From an uncultured Faecalibacterium sp. (lineage in GTDB: Bacteria; Bacillota; Clostridia; Oscillospirales; Ruminococcaceae), in the NCBI GenBank assembly GCA_934524985.1, contig CAKSYT010000010.1, forward strand, positions 10,454 through 74,453: 64,000 nt of DNA, in the 5' to 3' direction. Numbering within the stretch: position 1 is the first letter of the stretch; the number at the start of each line of letters is the position of its first letter. The translations under genes were made by a program, and so were the position numbers. Below, piece after piece: positions 16,612 to 26,818 of the stretch. The notes under the pieces are model-generated. The model was not told the DNA's origin. It saw only the letters and a list, made by a program, of their open reading frames with translations, and did no database searches.

Positions 16612-16660
16612 CTTCTGCCCACATCATACGCCATACAGCCGCAGCTGTCAAGCGCTTTGC

Positions 16661-17518
16661 TTATTTTTTCCGGTAGTCCCGGGGGGTCATGCCGAAATGC
16701 GCCTTGAACGCCCGGTTAAAATAGGAAAGGTTTTCAAACCCGCACCGGGAGGCGATGGTCAGCACGGTCTCATCGGTGGTTCGCAGCGCCTCGGCGGCGG
16801 TGTTCAGCCGATACTCGTTCAGAAAGGCAATAAAGCTCTGCCCGGTCATCTGCCGGAACCAGCGCATGAAGTGGCTGGCGCTGAAGGAGCAGACCCCGGC
16901 GGCATCGGCTACCCGGAGCGGCTCGGCATAATGCGCCGAAAGCCATTGCAGCACGGTTTTCAGCCGCTGGGTGTCGGCAGTTTCGGTGGAGAGACACTGC
17001 CTGCCCTGCGCAATGAGCAGGGCAAGAAAGCGCAGCAGCGCCCCTTTTACCAGCAGCTCATAGCCGGGGCGCTTGGCGCGGTTGGCATCCTCCAGCTCCC
17101 GCAGGCAGGCGGCGGCTTGCAGATAGCACAAATCGTTCGGGGTCAGACGCACCGGAAGCGAAAGCCGCCCGCTTTGCAGCGGCAGCAGATATTTTTCGGC
17201 GCAAAGGTCCTCTGCGCCGCCCAGCAGCTCCGGCTCAAAGATGATGTTTTCGTATTCCATGCGCTGCCCCTCTGCCTGCCGCAGCGCGTGGAGCGTGCCC
17301 GGGGCAAAAAGGAAGATATCCCCCCGGTAAGCCGGGTAGGTCACAGCGCCCACCTGCACCAGCCCCATGCCCTGCTTGACAAAGACCAGCTCCATGCTCT
17401 CGTGCCAGTGGAGTGCCACCTGCTGAAAATCCCCCGGAATGGTGCAGGGGTACAGATTGAACGGAAAGCGCACGGCACCGTGCTGTTTTGTCTCCTGCAA
17501 AGAAGCCTGATTTTGCAT
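16661..17518 (-). CDS. AraC family transcriptional regulator with cupin sensor
   Basis: 285 residues. The N-terminal half is a cupin-like sensing domain (LHWHESMELVFVKQG, RGDIFLFAPGTLHAL). The C-terminal 100 residues hold two AraC helix-turn-helix units (LRVADAAGVCSFSASHFMRWFRQ and VLTIASRCGFENLSYFNRAFK in outline) ending GMTPRDYRKK. Such regulators commonly control sugar-use genes. The gene is divergent from glycogen phosphorylase across a 129-bp gap, which makes that gene a likely target, though this is inferred from position alone. Confidence 0.92.
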   Translation of the reverse strand: MQNQASLQETKQHGAVRFPFNLYPCTIPGDFQQVALHWHESMELVFVKQGMGLVQVGAVTYPAYRGDIFLFAPGTLHALRQAEGQRMEYENIIFEPELLGGAEDLCAEKYLLPLQSGRLSLPVRLTPNDLCYLQAAACLRELEDANRAKRPGYELLVKGALLRFLALLIAQGRQCLSTETADTQRLKTVLQWLSAHYAEPLRVADAAGVCSFSASHFMRWFRQMTGQSFIAFLNEYRLNTAAEALRTTDETVLTIASRCGFENLSYFNRAFKAHFGMTPRDYRKK

Positions 17519-17540
17519 CGTCTCACCTCCCGATGATAGG

Positions 17541-17570
17541 ATTGTACCATAGTTTGCACTCTTTAGGCAA
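17541..17570 (-). promoter_or_regulatory. AraC-family regulator promoter
   Basis: Minus-strand TTGCCT (plus 17565-17570), 18-bp spacer, TACAAT (plus 17541-17546). Confidence 0.6.
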
Positions 17571-17647
17571 GATTTTGAAGGTTCTATGTGGTATATCTTG
17601 AGGTACAGATGTCAAACCTGTTTTCCGTAGCAAAGGAGGATGCTTTT

Positions 17648-19909
17648 ATGAGCTTTACCGAAACGTTACAGAGTATCACCGGCAAGCTGCTGGCGGACTG
17701 CACCGATCAGGAGCTGTATCTGGCACTGCTGGAACTTGTGCGGCAGAAGAGCGCCGACCGCGTGCAGCCGGTCACCGGGCGCAAGCTGTACTATATCAGC
17801 GCTGAATTCCTCATTGGCAAGCTGCTGTCCAACAACCTCATCAATCTGGGGCTGTACGATGAAGCCCGGTCTGCGCTGGCTGCTGCCGGAAAAAGCCTTT
17901 CCGACATTGAAGAGGTAGAGCCGGAGCCTTCTCTGGGCAACGGCGGCTTGGGGCGTCTGGCTGCCTGCTTCCTCGACTCTCTGGCAACGCTCAACCTGCC
18001 CGGCGACGGCGTAGGTCTGCGGTACCATTTTGGTCTGTTCCACCAGTCCTTTGAGGACGGCGTGCAGAACGAAAAGCCCGACCCGTGGCTGACTGCCCAC
18101 AGCTGGGCAGAAAAGACCGACACCACCTACCCGGTGGAACTGGCGGGCAAGGAGTGCACCGCCCGGCTGTACAAGCTGGCGGTCACCGGCTACGAGGGAC
18201 GCACCAACACCCTGAACCTGTTCGATCTGGACACCATCGATGAGAGCATCGTCCATGACGGCATTGCCTTCGACAAGACCGCCATCGACAAGAACCTGAC
18301 CCTCTTCCTCTACCCGGATGATTCCGACGAGGCGGGCCGCCGTCTGCGGGTGTACCAGCAGTATCTGATGGTCTCCGCCGGTGCACAGCTCATTCTGGCC
18401 GAGTGCGCCGCCCGGGGCTGCAACTTCCATGATCTGGCAGACTACGCTGCCATCCAGATCAACGACACCCATCCCAGCATGGTCATCCCGGAGCTTATCC
18501 GCCTGCTGGGCGAGCGCGGCATTGAATTTGAAGAGGCCGTGGAGATCGTTACCAAGACCTGCGCCTACACCAACCACACCATTCTGGCCGAAGCACTGGA
18601 AAAGTGGCCCCGCGCCTATCTGGATGCCGTAGTGCCGCAGCTGATGCCCATCATTGAAAAACTGGATGCGCTGGCCCGCACCCGCACCGAGGACGAGAGC
18701 CTTGCCATCATCGATAAGGACGACCGGGTGCACATGGCACACATGGACATCCACTTTACCCACTCCACCAACGGCGTGGCAGCGCTGCACACCGAGATCT
18801 TGAAAAACTCCGAGCTGCATGGCTTCTACGAGCTGTACCCGGAAAAGTTCAACAACAAGACCAACGGCATCACCTTCCGCCGCTGGCTGCTGGAGTGCGA
18901 CCCGCGCCTGACCGCCACGCTGGAAAAGCACATCGGCTCCGGCTTCCGCAAGGACGCCGCCGAGCTGGAAAAACTGCTGGCCTTTGCCGAGGACGAAACG
19001 GTACTGAACGAACTGACCGCCGTGAAAAAGGCCAACAAGGAAGCGCTGGCAGACTGGCTGCTGCACACCCAGAAGGTGAGCGTGAACACCGATGCAGTGT
19101 TCGATATCCAGTCCAAGCGCCTGCATGAGTATAAGCGCCAGCAGCTCAACCTGCTGTACCTCATCCATCAGTACTACGAGATCAAGGCCGGGCACCTGCC
19201 CGCCGCTCCGCTGGTGAGCATCTTCGGCGCAAAGGCTGCGCCCGCCTACACCATTGCCAAGGACATCATCCATGCGCTGCTGACCCTCTCCAAGGTCATT
19301 GCCGCAGACCCGGAGGTGTCCAAGTGGCTGCAGGTGGTGTTTGTGGAGAACTACAACGTCACCGCCGCCGAAAAGCTGATCCCGGCCTGCGATCTTTCTG
19401 AGCAGATCAGCCTTGCTTCCAAGGAGGCTTCCGGCACCGGCAACATGAAGTTTATGCTGAACGGTGCGCTGACGCTGGGCACCATGGACGGTGCCAACGT
19501 GGAGATCAGCCAGCAGGTGGGCGAGGAGAACATCTATATCTTCGGCCAGACCTCCGATCAGGTCATCCACCGCTACGCCGTGGGCGACTACGACCCCGCC
19601 CAGTGGGTGGAGGGCGATGCCAACATCCGCCGCGCCATCAGCTTCCTCACCGGGCCGGAGATGCTGGCCGCCGGTCATGCCGAAAACCTGACCCGCCTGC
19701 ACGATGAGCTGATCCATAAGGACTGGTTCCAGACCCTGCCGGACTTCAATGCCTACGTTGTGCGCAAGGGACAGGCCCTCAGCGATTACGCCTGCGACCC
19801 CATGGGCTGGCGGCGCAAGTGCCTTGTGAACATTGCCAAGGCCGGTATGTTCTCCTCGGACCGCACCATTGCCGAGTACGACCGCGACATCTGGCATCTG
19901 GGCAGGTAA
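17648..19909 (+). CDS. glgP: Glycogen/alpha-glucan phosphorylase (GT35)
   Basis: 753 residues from ATG 17648, seven bases after AAAGGAGG. The N-terminal catalytic motifs ([21 protein letters not shown] in outline) and the PLP site [14 protein letters not shown] with Lys601 are intact, as is the following [10 protein letters not shown]. Family knowledge: it releases glucose-1-phosphate from alpha-1,4-glucan ends. It is somewhat shorter than enteric GlgP (about 800-815). No other glycogen genes are adjacent. It may be controlled by the divergent AraC-type regulator. Confidence 0.96.
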   Translation: MSFTETLQSITGKLLADCTDQELYLALLELVRQKSADRVQPVTGRKLYYISAEFLIGKLLSNNLINLGLYDEARSALAAAGKSLSDIEEVEPEPSLGNGGLGRLAACFLDSLATLNLPGDGVGLRYHFGLFHQSFEDGVQNEKPDPWLTAHSWAEKTDTTYPVELAGKECTARLYKLAVTGYEGRTNTLNLFDLDTIDESIVHDGIAFDKTAIDKNLTLFLYPDDSDEAGRRLRVYQQYLMVSAGAQLILAECAARGCNFHDLADYAAIQINDTHPSMVIPELIRLLGERGIEFEEAVEIVTKTCAYTNHTILAEALEKWPRAYLDAVVPQLMPIIEKLDALARTRTEDESLAIIDKDDRVHMAHMDIHFTHSTNGVAALHTEILKNSELHGFYELYPEKFNNKTNGITFRRWLLECDPRLTATLEKHIGSGFRKDAAELEKLLAFAEDETVLNELTAVKKANKEALADWLLHTQKVSVNTDAVFDIQSKRLHEYKRQQLNLLYLIHQYYEIKAGHLPAAPLVSIFGAKAAPAYTIAKDIIHALLTLSKVIAADPEVSKWLQVVFVENYNVTAAEKLIPACDLSEQISLASKEASGTGNMKFMLNGALTLGTMDGANVEISQQVGEENIYIFGQTSDQVIHRYAVGDYDPAQWVEGDANIRRAISFLTGPEMLAAGHAENLTRLHDELIHKDWFQTLPDFNAYVVRKGQALSDYACDPMGWRRKCLVNIAKAGMFSSDRTIAEYDRDIWHLGR

Positions 19910-19946
19910 GCGTTCCTTAAACCGCATTTCTTCCCTCATTTTCTCG

Positions 19947-19985
19947 AAAAACTGCTGCACATTGCCGTGCGGCAGTTTTTGTTTT
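19947..19985 (+). terminator. glgP terminator
   Basis: AAAACTGCTGCAC pairs with GTGCGGCAGTTTT (19968-19981 region), then TTTTGTTTTG. Confidence 0.8.
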
Positions 19986-20013
19986 GTGCGGCAGGAGACT
20001 GCGTACCAACAAG

Positions 20014-20045
20014 AAAAGCCGCTGCACGGCCATGCAGCGGCTTTT
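20014..20045 (-). terminator. tatC terminator
   Basis: Perfect 13-bp stem AAAAGCCGCTGCA (20014-20026) with TGCAGCGGCTTTT (20033-20045). The minus-strand T tract is provided by the AAAA at the arm's start. Confidence 0.75.
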
Positions 20046-20079
20046 GATTCAGTTGATGAAAACCGGAACGGAAGCGGGA

Positions 20080-20889
20080 TCAGTCCTTGCTCTCCTCTTC
20101 TTCCTCTTCTTCGTCCTCGTCATCCTCGTCCGTATCGCGCGGCTTATAGAAGATGCCGCTCAGGAAGATGCTGACGAAATACAGCAGCACCATGGGGATG
20201 GCCACCATGCACTGGGACACAATGTCCGGCGGGGTAACCACAGCGGCGATGAAGAAGATGACCACGATGGCCACGCCGCGCACCTGCTTGAGGATCTGCG
20301 GGTTGATGATGCCCATCTTGGAAAGGATGATGGTGATCAGCGGCATCTCAAACACACAGCCAAAGATGATGAACATGGTCAGGCAGAGGTTGACGTAGCT
20401 TTCGATACTGGTGGTGGTCTGGATGTACTCTGCACCCTCGATGCCGGTGCTGAGGAACCGCAGCATGAACGGCATCATGAGTTTATAGGCGAACAGCACG
20501 CCCACGCAGAACAGGATCAGACCCAGCAGCATGACCAGCTTGAAAAAGGCGCTCTCGCTCTTTTTCAGGCCCGGCTTTGCAAAGGCGTAGATGTTGTAAA
20601 AGGCCACAGGCACCGTTACCACCACACCGGCCAGAATGGACACCCGGAAATACTGCATCAGTTTTTCCTGCGGGGCAATGGACACGAACTGGTAATACTC
20701 GCGGCCCATGGCGGTAAGCAGATCGATCAAACGGTCTGCATACGCCAGCGAGACCACTACGCCCACCACAAACACCACCGCGCAGATGATGAGCCGGTTC
20801 CGCAGTTCTTTCAGATGGCCGGTCAGCGTCATGCTGCCGTCCTCTGCCATGACTTCGGCTTTCTTTTTGCGCTTTTTGTTTGTAGCCAC
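20080..20889 (-). CDS. tatC: Twin-arginine translocase subunit TatC
   Basis: 269 residues with six predicted membrane segments. The N-terminus contains LTGHLKELRNRL, the conserved signal-recognition region (H-LxELRxRL), and FxKP reads FAKPGLKKSE. After the last helix the tail is a run of Asp/Glu, unusual but common in low-complexity Firmicute tails. It starts 2 bp after the TatA-like gene. Family knowledge: TatC binds the RR signal of folded precursors and recruits TatA. Substrates with SRRSF signals are present at 15168 and 32564. Confidence 0.96.
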   Translation of the reverse strand: MATNKKRKKKAEVMAEDGSMTLTGHLKELRNRLIICAVVFVVGVVVSLAYADRLIDLLTAMGREYYQFVSIAPQEKLMQYFRVSILAGVVVTVPVAFYNIYAFAKPGLKKSESAFFKLVMLLGLILFCVGVLFAYKLMMPFMLRFLSTGIEGAEYIQTTTSIESYVNLCLTMFIIFGCVFEMPLITIILSKMGIINPQILKQVRGVAIVVIFFIAAVVTPPDIVSQCMVAIPMVLLYFVSIFLSGIFYKPRDTDEDDEDEEEEEEESKD

Positions 20890-20891
20890 AA

Positions 20892-21089
20892 TTACTCCTC
20901 GTCTTCGTCCTTCTTGTCAGCCTTCTTCACGGTCTCCTCGGACTGCTCGGCGTCCTCGTCCTCCATGCCCTTCTTGAAGCCATTGATGGTCTTACCGAAC
21001 ATCTTGCCCAGCTTCGGCAGGTTCTTGGGTCCGAAGATCAGCAGAACGACAACCAGAATGATCAACAGTTCATTAGTACCAATACGCAT
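20892..21089 (-). CDS. tatA: TatA/E-type twin-arginine translocase subunit
   Basis: 65 residues from ATG 21089 behind AAGGAG; the longer in-frame start at 21170 would put a charged leader before the membrane helix. It shows the TatA plan: one N-terminal helix (ELLIILVVVLLIFG), the FGPKNLPKLG hinge, an amphipathic helix (KMFGKTINGFKKGM), and an acidic tail. Co-transcribed with tatC (2-bp gap). It is expected to form the translocation pore. Confidence 0.92.
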   Translation of the reverse strand: MRIGTNELLIILVVVLLIFGPKNLPKLGKMFGKTINGFKKGMEDEDAEQSEETVKKADKKDEDEE

Positions 21090-21190
21090 AATAAATATCT
21101 CCTTTTTCTTGCCGCGCCGCGTGGCGGGCGTATTACAGAATGTATCTGGCAACCGCGGGCGCGGGTGCATCCATCAATAAGTAGGGGCGC

Positions 21191-21721
21191 TTACACCTTT
21201 GCTTCCTCAGCGGGTGCAGCTTCGGAGGCCTCTTCGGCAGCGGCAGGGGCTTCCTGCACAGGCTCAGCCACCGGCTCTGCGGCGGGCTGCTCCGGCTTTT
21301 CAGCGGGGGCCTCAGCAACTTCGGCAGTTTCAGCCGGGGCTTCGGCGGGCTGCTCGGGCAGCTCCTCCACGGTGTCCTCGGTCAGGTCGGTGACCTCCTC
21401 GGTCTCAGCCTGCTGCTTGGCGGCTTCCTCCTTGCTGGTCTTGCCAATGCCGGTAAAGCTCTTGGTCACGTCCCGCATGCTGCTGTCGATATCCTTCTTG
21501 ATATCGGTCAGGGGGGCAACAGCTTCTTTCAGCGGAGCCTGAATTTCATTCAGCGGCTCCACCACGTTCTTCTGGATCTCTTCAGAAGCAGCGCCGGTGT
21601 ATTTCTTCAGCTCGCGGAGCATCTTGCCGATCTTCTTGGCGTAGACAGGCAGCTGGTCCGGGCCGATGAACACAAACGCCACGATGACGATGACGATAAG
21701 TTCCCAAAAACCAATTTTCAT
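21191..21721 (-). CDS. TatB-like subunit with long acidic Ala/Pro tail
   Basis: 176 residues from ATG 21721. A TatA/B helix (GFWELIVIVIVAFVFIGPDQLP) is followed by a longer amphipathic segment and helical region (LRELKKYTGAASEEIQKNV) and then about 75 residues rich in Glu, Ala and Pro. The extended amphipathic part resembles TatB more than TatA, so this may be a three-subunit Tat system, less common in Firmicutes where TatA often serves both roles. It lies 101 bp upstream of tatA in the same direction. Assignment to TatB rather than a second TatA is inferred. Confidence 0.82.
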   Translation of the reverse strand: MKIGFWELIVIVIVAFVFIGPDQLPVYAKKIGKMLRELKKYTGAASEEIQKNVVEPLNEIQAPLKEAVAPLTDIKKDIDSSMRDVTKSFTGIGKTSKEEAAKQQAETEEVTDLTEDTVEELPEQPAEAPAETAEVAEAPAEKPEQPAAEPVAEPVQEAPAAAEEASEAAPAEEAKV

Positions 21722-21863
21722 AAGTAACGTTTCCTTTCCTGTACCAAGGGCATTTCCAAGGCCGCTGCACACCACAGCAGTCTGCGCATTTTTGCCCTTT
21801 TTGGCGGGGATTCGGCGCACTGCGCGCCTTTGTTGCCCTATGTATACCGAAAAGTGGTGTACT

Positions 21864-21888
21864 GAATGTTAATATATTGTTAACATTC
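21864..21888. promoter_or_regulatory. Palindrome upstream of the tat locus
   Basis: Perfect 9-bp arms GAATGTTAA and TTAACATTC separated by 7 bp. A minus-strand TATACA (plus 21841-21846) lies 17-18 bp further toward tat, so the palindrome covers the -35 region of a possible tat promoter. It is a candidate operator; the binding protein is unknown. The rest of 21722-21978 shows nothing definite. Confidence 0.45.
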
Positions 21889-21978
21889 TATGAACGAGCG
21901 TCCATTTGGCCTGTTTTAATCAACAAAACGCATTTTCACTGCTTGTTATTACAGACTGGATAGGATACAACAGCCTAC

Positions 21979-23754
21979 TCAGGTCTGCACGCCCTCGAAC
22001 TGGCTGTTGTAGAGCTTGGCGTAGAAGCCGCCCTGTGCCAGCAGTTGGTCGTGGTTGCCCTGTTCCACGATGTGGCCGTCCTTCATCACAAGGATAATGT
22101 CTGCTTCCCGGATGGTGGAAAGGCGGTGCGCCACGATAAAGCTGGTGCGTCCCTGCATCATGCGGGCAAAAGCCTTCTGGATGCGCACCTCGGTGCGGGT
22201 ATCAATGGAAGAGGTGGCCTCGTCCAGAATCAGCATGGGCGGCAGGCAGAGCATCACGCGGGCGATGCAGAGCAGCTGCTTTTGTCCCTGACTGATGTTG
22301 CCGCCGTCCTCTGCAATGACGGTGTCGTAGCCCTCGGGCAGGCGGCGGATAAAGCTGTGGGCGTGGGCAGCCTTGGCGGCGGCAATCACCTCGTCCATGG
22401 TGGCGTCCGGCTTGCCGTAGGCAATGTTTTCCCGCACCGTACCGGCACGCAGCCATGTGTCCTGCAGCACCATGCCGTAGCTGCCGCGCAGGGAGGCGCG
22501 GGTCACATCCCGGATATCGGTGCCGGACACCTTGATGCTGCCGCTGTTTACATCATAGAACCGCATCAGCAGGTTGATAAGGGTGGTCTTGCCGCAGCCG
22601 GTAGGGCCTACGATGGCGATGCGCTGGCCGGGCTGTACGTCCAGCGAGAGTCCCTCGATGAGCGGACGGTCGGGCAGGTAGCGGAAGGACACATCCTGCA
22701 GCTGCACATGACCGTCCGGCTGCAACGCGGCGGCATTTTCGGCCTCCGGCACCTGATCTTCGGCGTCCAGCAGTTCAAACACCCGGGCGGCGCAGGCCAG
22801 TGCGTTTTGCAGCTCGGTGACCACGCCGGAGATCTCGTTGAAGGGCTTGGTATACTGGTTGGCGTAGCTTAAAAAGACGCTCAGCTGGCCGATGGTGATG
22901 CCGCCGCGCACAGCGTACAGCGCACCCACAAGGCCCACGCCCGCGTACACGATGTTATTCACAAAGCGGGTGGCGGGGTTGGTCAGACTGGAGAAGAAGA
23001 TGGCCTTCAGGCTCACGTCCTGTAATTGTCCGTTCACTTCGTCAAAGGCGGCAAGGCTCTCGGCTTCATGCCCAAAGGCCTGCACCACCTTCTGGCCTTC
23101 GATCATCTCGTTGACCAGTGCGGTCTGCTTGCCGCGCACGGTGCTCTGGCTCTGGAAGTAGCCGTAGCTGCGCTTTGCCAGAAAGCCCGCCACCACAAGG
23201 CTCAGCGGAGTGATGCACACCACCACCAGCGTGATGGGCACGTTCTCCCGCAGCATGAACAGCAATGTGCCAAAAATGGTCAGGATGCCGGAGAACAGCT
23301 GGGTAAAGCCCATCAGCAGGCCGTCCGCAAAGGTGTCCACATCTGCCACCATGCGGCTGACGATATCGCCGGAGGGGTGGCTGTCCAGATAGGACAGCGG
23401 CAGGGTCTGAATTTTACGCAGCGCCTCGTTGCGCAGGTCGCGGCTGACCGAGAAGGTGATGCGGTTGTTGCACACGCTCAAAAGCCACTGTGCAAGGGCG
23501 GCTACGGCTGCCACCACCAGAATGCTCACTGCAATGCGCAGCACCCCGGCAAGGTCTACATTGCCCTTGCCCAGCATCTTATCAATGGCATCACCGCACA
23601 GGATGGGGATATACAGCTGGGCGGCTACGCTGACCGCCGCCACCAGCAGGCTGCACACCACAAAGGCGCTGTACGGACGAATCTTGTGCAGCACCCGGTT
23701 CAGGGTGGCTTTGCGCTGCTGCGGGGTCAGCTTGTTTTTTGCTTTTGCACTCAT
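21979..23754 (-). CDS. Heterodimeric ABC exporter subunit, catalytic Walker B
   Basis: 591 residues: six-helix transmembrane domain (about 30-330), then an ATPase domain with Walker A GPTGCGKTT, degenerate signature NISQGQKQLL, intact Walker B LILDEATSSID and switch AHRLSTI. It overlaps its partner by 4 bp (ATGA). Together the pair has one consensus and one degenerate ATP site, as in BmrC/BmrD and TM287/288. Family knowledge: such exporters move lipids or drugs, or secrete peptides. No substrate gene is attached. Confidence 0.93.
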   Translation of the reverse strand: MSAKAKNKLTPQQRKATLNRVLHKIRPYSAFVVCSLLVAAVSVAAQLYIPILCGDAIDKMLGKGNVDLAGVLRIAVSILVVAAVAALAQWLLSVCNNRITFSVSRDLRNEALRKIQTLPLSYLDSHPSGDIVSRMVADVDTFADGLLMGFTQLFSGILTIFGTLLFMLRENVPITLVVVCITPLSLVVAGFLAKRSYGYFQSQSTVRGKQTALVNEMIEGQKVVQAFGHEAESLAAFDEVNGQLQDVSLKAIFFSSLTNPATRFVNNIVYAGVGLVGALYAVRGGITIGQLSVFLSYANQYTKPFNEISGVVTELQNALACAARVFELLDAEDQVPEAENAAALQPDGHVQLQDVSFRYLPDRPLIEGLSLDVQPGQRIAIVGPTGCGKTTLINLLMRFYDVNSGSIKVSGTDIRDVTRASLRGSYGMVLQDTWLRAGTVRENIAYGKPDATMDEVIAAAKAAHAHSFIRRLPEGYDTVIAEDGGNISQGQKQLLCIARVMLCLPPMLILDEATSSIDTRTEVRIQKAFARMMQGRTSFIVAHRLSTIREADIILVMKDGHIVEQGNHDQLLAQGGFYAKLYNSQFEGVQT

Positions 23755-25490
23755 GCTTCTGCCTCCCCTTTCTTGAACTGGCTCTCGTAGATCTCCTCGT
23801 ACACCGGGCAGCTGCTGCGCAGGGCGCTGTGGGTGCCGATGCCCACCAGATGGCCGTCATCCAATACCAGGATCTGGTCGGCGTGCTGCAAGCTGGCGGC
23901 ACGCTGGCTGACGATGAACACGGTCAGTGCCCCGGGCAGCGCCGCCAGCGCCTTGCGCAGGGCGGCGTCGGTGGCGTAGTCCAGCGCGCTGGCGCTGTCG
24001 TCTAAGATCAAAATATCCGGCTTGCCCACCAGCGCGCGGGCGATGGTGAGCCGCTGCTTCTGTCCGCCGGAAAGGTTGCGGCCGCCCTGCTCCACCGGCT
24101 CGTCCAGCCCAAGGGGCTTTGCACGCACAAAGTCCGCTGCCTGCGCCGTTTCCAGCGCCGCCCACAGGTCAGCATCGGTGGCGTTTTTGTTGCCCCACAA
24201 AAGGTTGGAGCGGATGGTGCCGCCGAAGAGCTGCGCCTTCTGCATGACCACCGCCACCCTGCCGCGCAAAGCGTCCCGGGGGTAGCTGGCCACCGGGCGG
24301 CCAAAGATCTCCACGCTGCCTTCTGTGGCATCGTAAAAGCGCGGGATGAGGTTCACCAAGCTGGATTTACCGCTGCCGGTGCCGCCGATGACGCCGATGG
24401 TCTGCCCCTTTTTGGCGGTAAAGCTGATATCGGTCAGGCTGGGTGCGCCTGCGCCGGCGTAGGTCAGGCCTACATGGTCAAAGCGCACGGCATCGCCGGT
24501 CTTGTCTGCGGGCACTTCGCCCAGCAGTTCGGAGGGGAAGCTCATGCCGGGTTTGGTATCCAGTACCGCCTGCACGCGGCCCGCGCAGGCCAGCGCCTTG
24601 CTGATCTGCACGATGAGGTTCGCCAGCTTTACCAGCTCCACAAGGATCTGGTTCATGTAGTTCACCAGCGCGATCACATCGCCGGAGGCCATGCCGCCCA
24701 CGTTGATCTCAATGCTGCCCACATACAGCAGCGCCACGATGGCAAGGTTGATGAGCACATAGGTCAGCGGGTTCATCAGCGCCGAAAGATGGCCGACGTG
24801 CAGCTGCATCCCGGTCAGCAGGGCGTTGGCGTCCTCAAAGCGGTCGATCTCGCTCTGCTCCTTATCAAAAGCGCGCACCACGCGCACGCCGGTCAGGTTC
24901 TCGCGGGTCAGACCCAGCACCCGGTCCAGCCGGGTCTGCACCGTCTTATACAGCGGGCGGGTGATCACCATCACGCCGAACACCACCACGCTGAGCAGCG
25001 GGATGGTGACTACAAAGATCATTGCCGCCCGGGCGTTGACCGTAAAGGCCATGACCATAGCGCCCAGCACCACAAAGGGACTGCGCAGGAACAGACGCAG
25101 GAACAGGTTGAGCCCGCTCTGCACCTGATTGACATCGCTGGTCATGCGGGTGATCAGGGTGCTGGTGCCCAGCGTATCCATCTCTGAAAAGCTCAGGCTC
25201 TGGATATGGGCAAACAGGGCGTGCCGCAGCGCGGTGGAGTAGCCCACCGCCGCCTTGGCAGAAAAATACTGCGCGGTCAGGCTGCAGGTAAGGCCGATGA
25301 AAGCCAGCAGCAGCAAAAGGCCGCACCGCACCAGAATATAATGCAGGTCGTGCGCTGCAATGCCCACATTGACGATATCCGCCATGACCAGCGGCACAAA
25401 CAGGTCAAAGGTGGCTTCCAGCATCTTAAAGAGCGGTGCAAGCACGCTTTCGCGCTTGTAGCCCTTCAGGTAGCCAAGCATCCGGTTCAA
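23751..25490 (-). CDS. Heterodimeric ABC exporter subunit, degenerate Walker B
   Basis: 579 residues from TTG 25490, seven bases after AAAGGAGG. Transmembrane domain then ATPase: Walker A GGTGSGKSS, consensus signature NLSGGQKQRLTIARAL, but Walker B reads LILDDSASALD with Ser in place of the catalytic Glu, and the switch loop is SQRAAS instead of a histidine motif. These losses are complementary to the partner's degenerate signature, which fixes the two as an obligate heterodimer. It is first in the two-gene operon. Confidence 0.93.
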   Translation of the reverse strand: MNRMLGYLKGYKRESVLAPLFKMLEATFDLFVPLVMADIVNVGIAAHDLHYILVRCGLLLLLAFIGLTCSLTAQYFSAKAAVGYSTALRHALFAHIQSLSFSEMDTLGTSTLITRMTSDVNQVQSGLNLFLRLFLRSPFVVLGAMVMAFTVNARAAMIFVVTIPLLSVVVFGVMVITRPLYKTVQTRLDRVLGLTRENLTGVRVVRAFDKEQSEIDRFEDANALLTGMQLHVGHLSALMNPLTYVLINLAIVALLYVGSIEINVGGMASGDVIALVNYMNQILVELVKLANLIVQISKALACAGRVQAVLDTKPGMSFPSELLGEVPADKTGDAVRFDHVGLTYAGAGAPSLTDISFTAKKGQTIGVIGGTGSGKSSLVNLIPRFYDATEGSVEIFGRPVASYPRDALRGRVAVVMQKAQLFGGTIRSNLLWGNKNATDADLWAALETAQAADFVRAKPLGLDEPVEQGGRNLSGGQKQRLTIARALVGKPDILILDDSASALDYATDAALRKALAALPGALTVFIVSQRAASLQHADQILVLDDGHLVGIGTHSALRSSCPVYEEIYESQFKKGEAEA

Positions 25491-25574
25491 AAAAATTCCT
25501 CCTTTGGGGGTCAAAATACACCTTATTATAACGCGATGTATGCTGAAAATCCAGTACCGCAGCTGCGTTTTGCA

Positions 25575-25603
25575 TTGTACAAGCTGCCAAATCCTGTTAT
25601 ACT
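25575..25603 (+). promoter_or_regulatory. Promoter of the SseB/Sel1 protein gene
   Basis: TTGTAC (25575-25580), 17-bp spacer, TATACT (25598-25603). Confidence 0.75.
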
Positions 25604-25626
25604 AGTGCTGATATTGATAGGGAAGT

Positions 25627-26736
25627 ATGGTGAACACAATGGCAAGACGAACAGACGGCGGGGTACGCTTCCGCCCGGTGGGCAGCCGACGCAGCCACAC
25701 CACACCGGTGTACAGCCCGCGCGGCACCGGCTGCCCGGCCATCGAGCAGGCGGTGCAGGGGCTGTACAAGGGACAGAACGAGGAGAGCTTCTGGTCTCTG
25801 ATGAGCGCTTTGAATTACGCGCTGGAGCTGGAGACCCATGTGCTGGTGCCGCTGCAGACGGCGCTTTCGGCGCAGGGGGCGCCCGCCCCGTGGATGGAGC
25901 ACCCCATCCCGGCGGAAAAGGCCGATGGCCTTGCCTTGTGGACGCTGCGCAACGATAAGGGGCGCTGCTGGCTGCCGCTGTTCACCTCGGTGGCAGCGGC
26001 CGGTGCAGACCGCAGCACCGCAAGCCGCCCCATGGCCGACCGCACCTTGGAGCAGGCCATGCAGCTGGCGCTGGACACCCCGGGCATCGATGGCGTGGTG
26101 CTGGACCCGTGGAGCAATTCGGCCTCGCTGGACGGTGCACTGCTCAACGGTCTGCTGCACGCAGGCCACACCCCGGAGGGCCCCGGCGCAGAGGAAGCCG
26201 AAGCCGGTAAGGAGGCCGCCCGCGCCGGGCACTGGGCGGCAGCGGCAGAGTGCTACCAGAAAGCTGCCGAGCAGGGCAATTCCGCCGGGCTATCGCTGCT
26301 GGGCGAGTGCCTGTATCAGGGACGCGGGGCGTCCAAGAGCGCCGCGCAGGCGCGCAAGCTGTGGAAAGCCGCTGCCGAAAGCGGCGAGCCCATCGCCCTT
26401 TTGAACCTTGGTGATGACTGCGCCGCCCGGGGCGACAACGGCAAGGCGCTGTTGTGGTACCGCCGGGCACGGCAGAGCGCGGCGGCGGTGCCGGATATCG
26501 AGTATACGCCCCGGGTCTGTCTGCGGCTGGCGCAGTACGAGACCCGCTACACCTCCCGCAAAAAGGCGCTGGCGCAGGCGGCAGAGGCAAAACAGGCCTT
26601 TACCATTTTACAGCGGGAGCACGAGCCGGACGCCGACCACTGGTTACAGGAAGCGGAACAGCTGCTCTACGAGCTGACCCACGAGCCGCCCGCGGCTCCG
26701 GCGGCATATAACATAGAATCTTTACAATTGGACTAA
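25627..26736 (+). CDS. SseB-like domain fused to Sel1/TPR repeats
   Basis: 369 residues. The first 25 are basic and of low complexity. About 35-175 resembles the SseB N-terminal domain ([19 protein letters not shown] and [13 protein letters not shown]). About 195-270 has Sel1-type repeats ([22 protein letters not shown], then [22 protein letters not shown]), and the C-terminus is helical TPR-like. Both domain types are protein-interaction modules. The dnaK paralogue begins 82 bp downstream in the same direction, suggesting a possible functional tie. Function is unknown; ATG 25639 is an alternative start. Confidence 0.75.
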   Translation: MVNTMARRTDGGVRFRPVGSRRSHTTPVYSPRGTGCPAIEQAVQGLYKGQNEESFWSLMSALNYALELETHVLVPLQTALSAQGAPAPWMEHPIPAEKADGLALWTLRNDKGRCWLPLFTSVAAAGADRSTASRPMADRTLEQAMQLALDTPGIDGVVLDPWSNSASLDGALLNGLLHAGHTPEGPGAEEAEAGKEAARAGHWAAAAECYQKAAEQGNSAGLSLLGECLYQGRGASKSAAQARKLWKAAAESGEPIALLNLGDDCAARGDNGKALLWYRRARQSAAAVPDIEYTPRVCLRLAQYETRYTSRKKALAQAAEAKQAFTILQREHEPDADHWLQEAEQLLYELTHEPPAAPAAYNIESLQLD

Positions 26737-26818
26737 AAAATGGTCACAGCCGTCCGGTAAGATAGACTGGAGAAAAATCAGCCCGCAGACACGGCGGACA
26801 AGAAACAGAGGAAACAGT

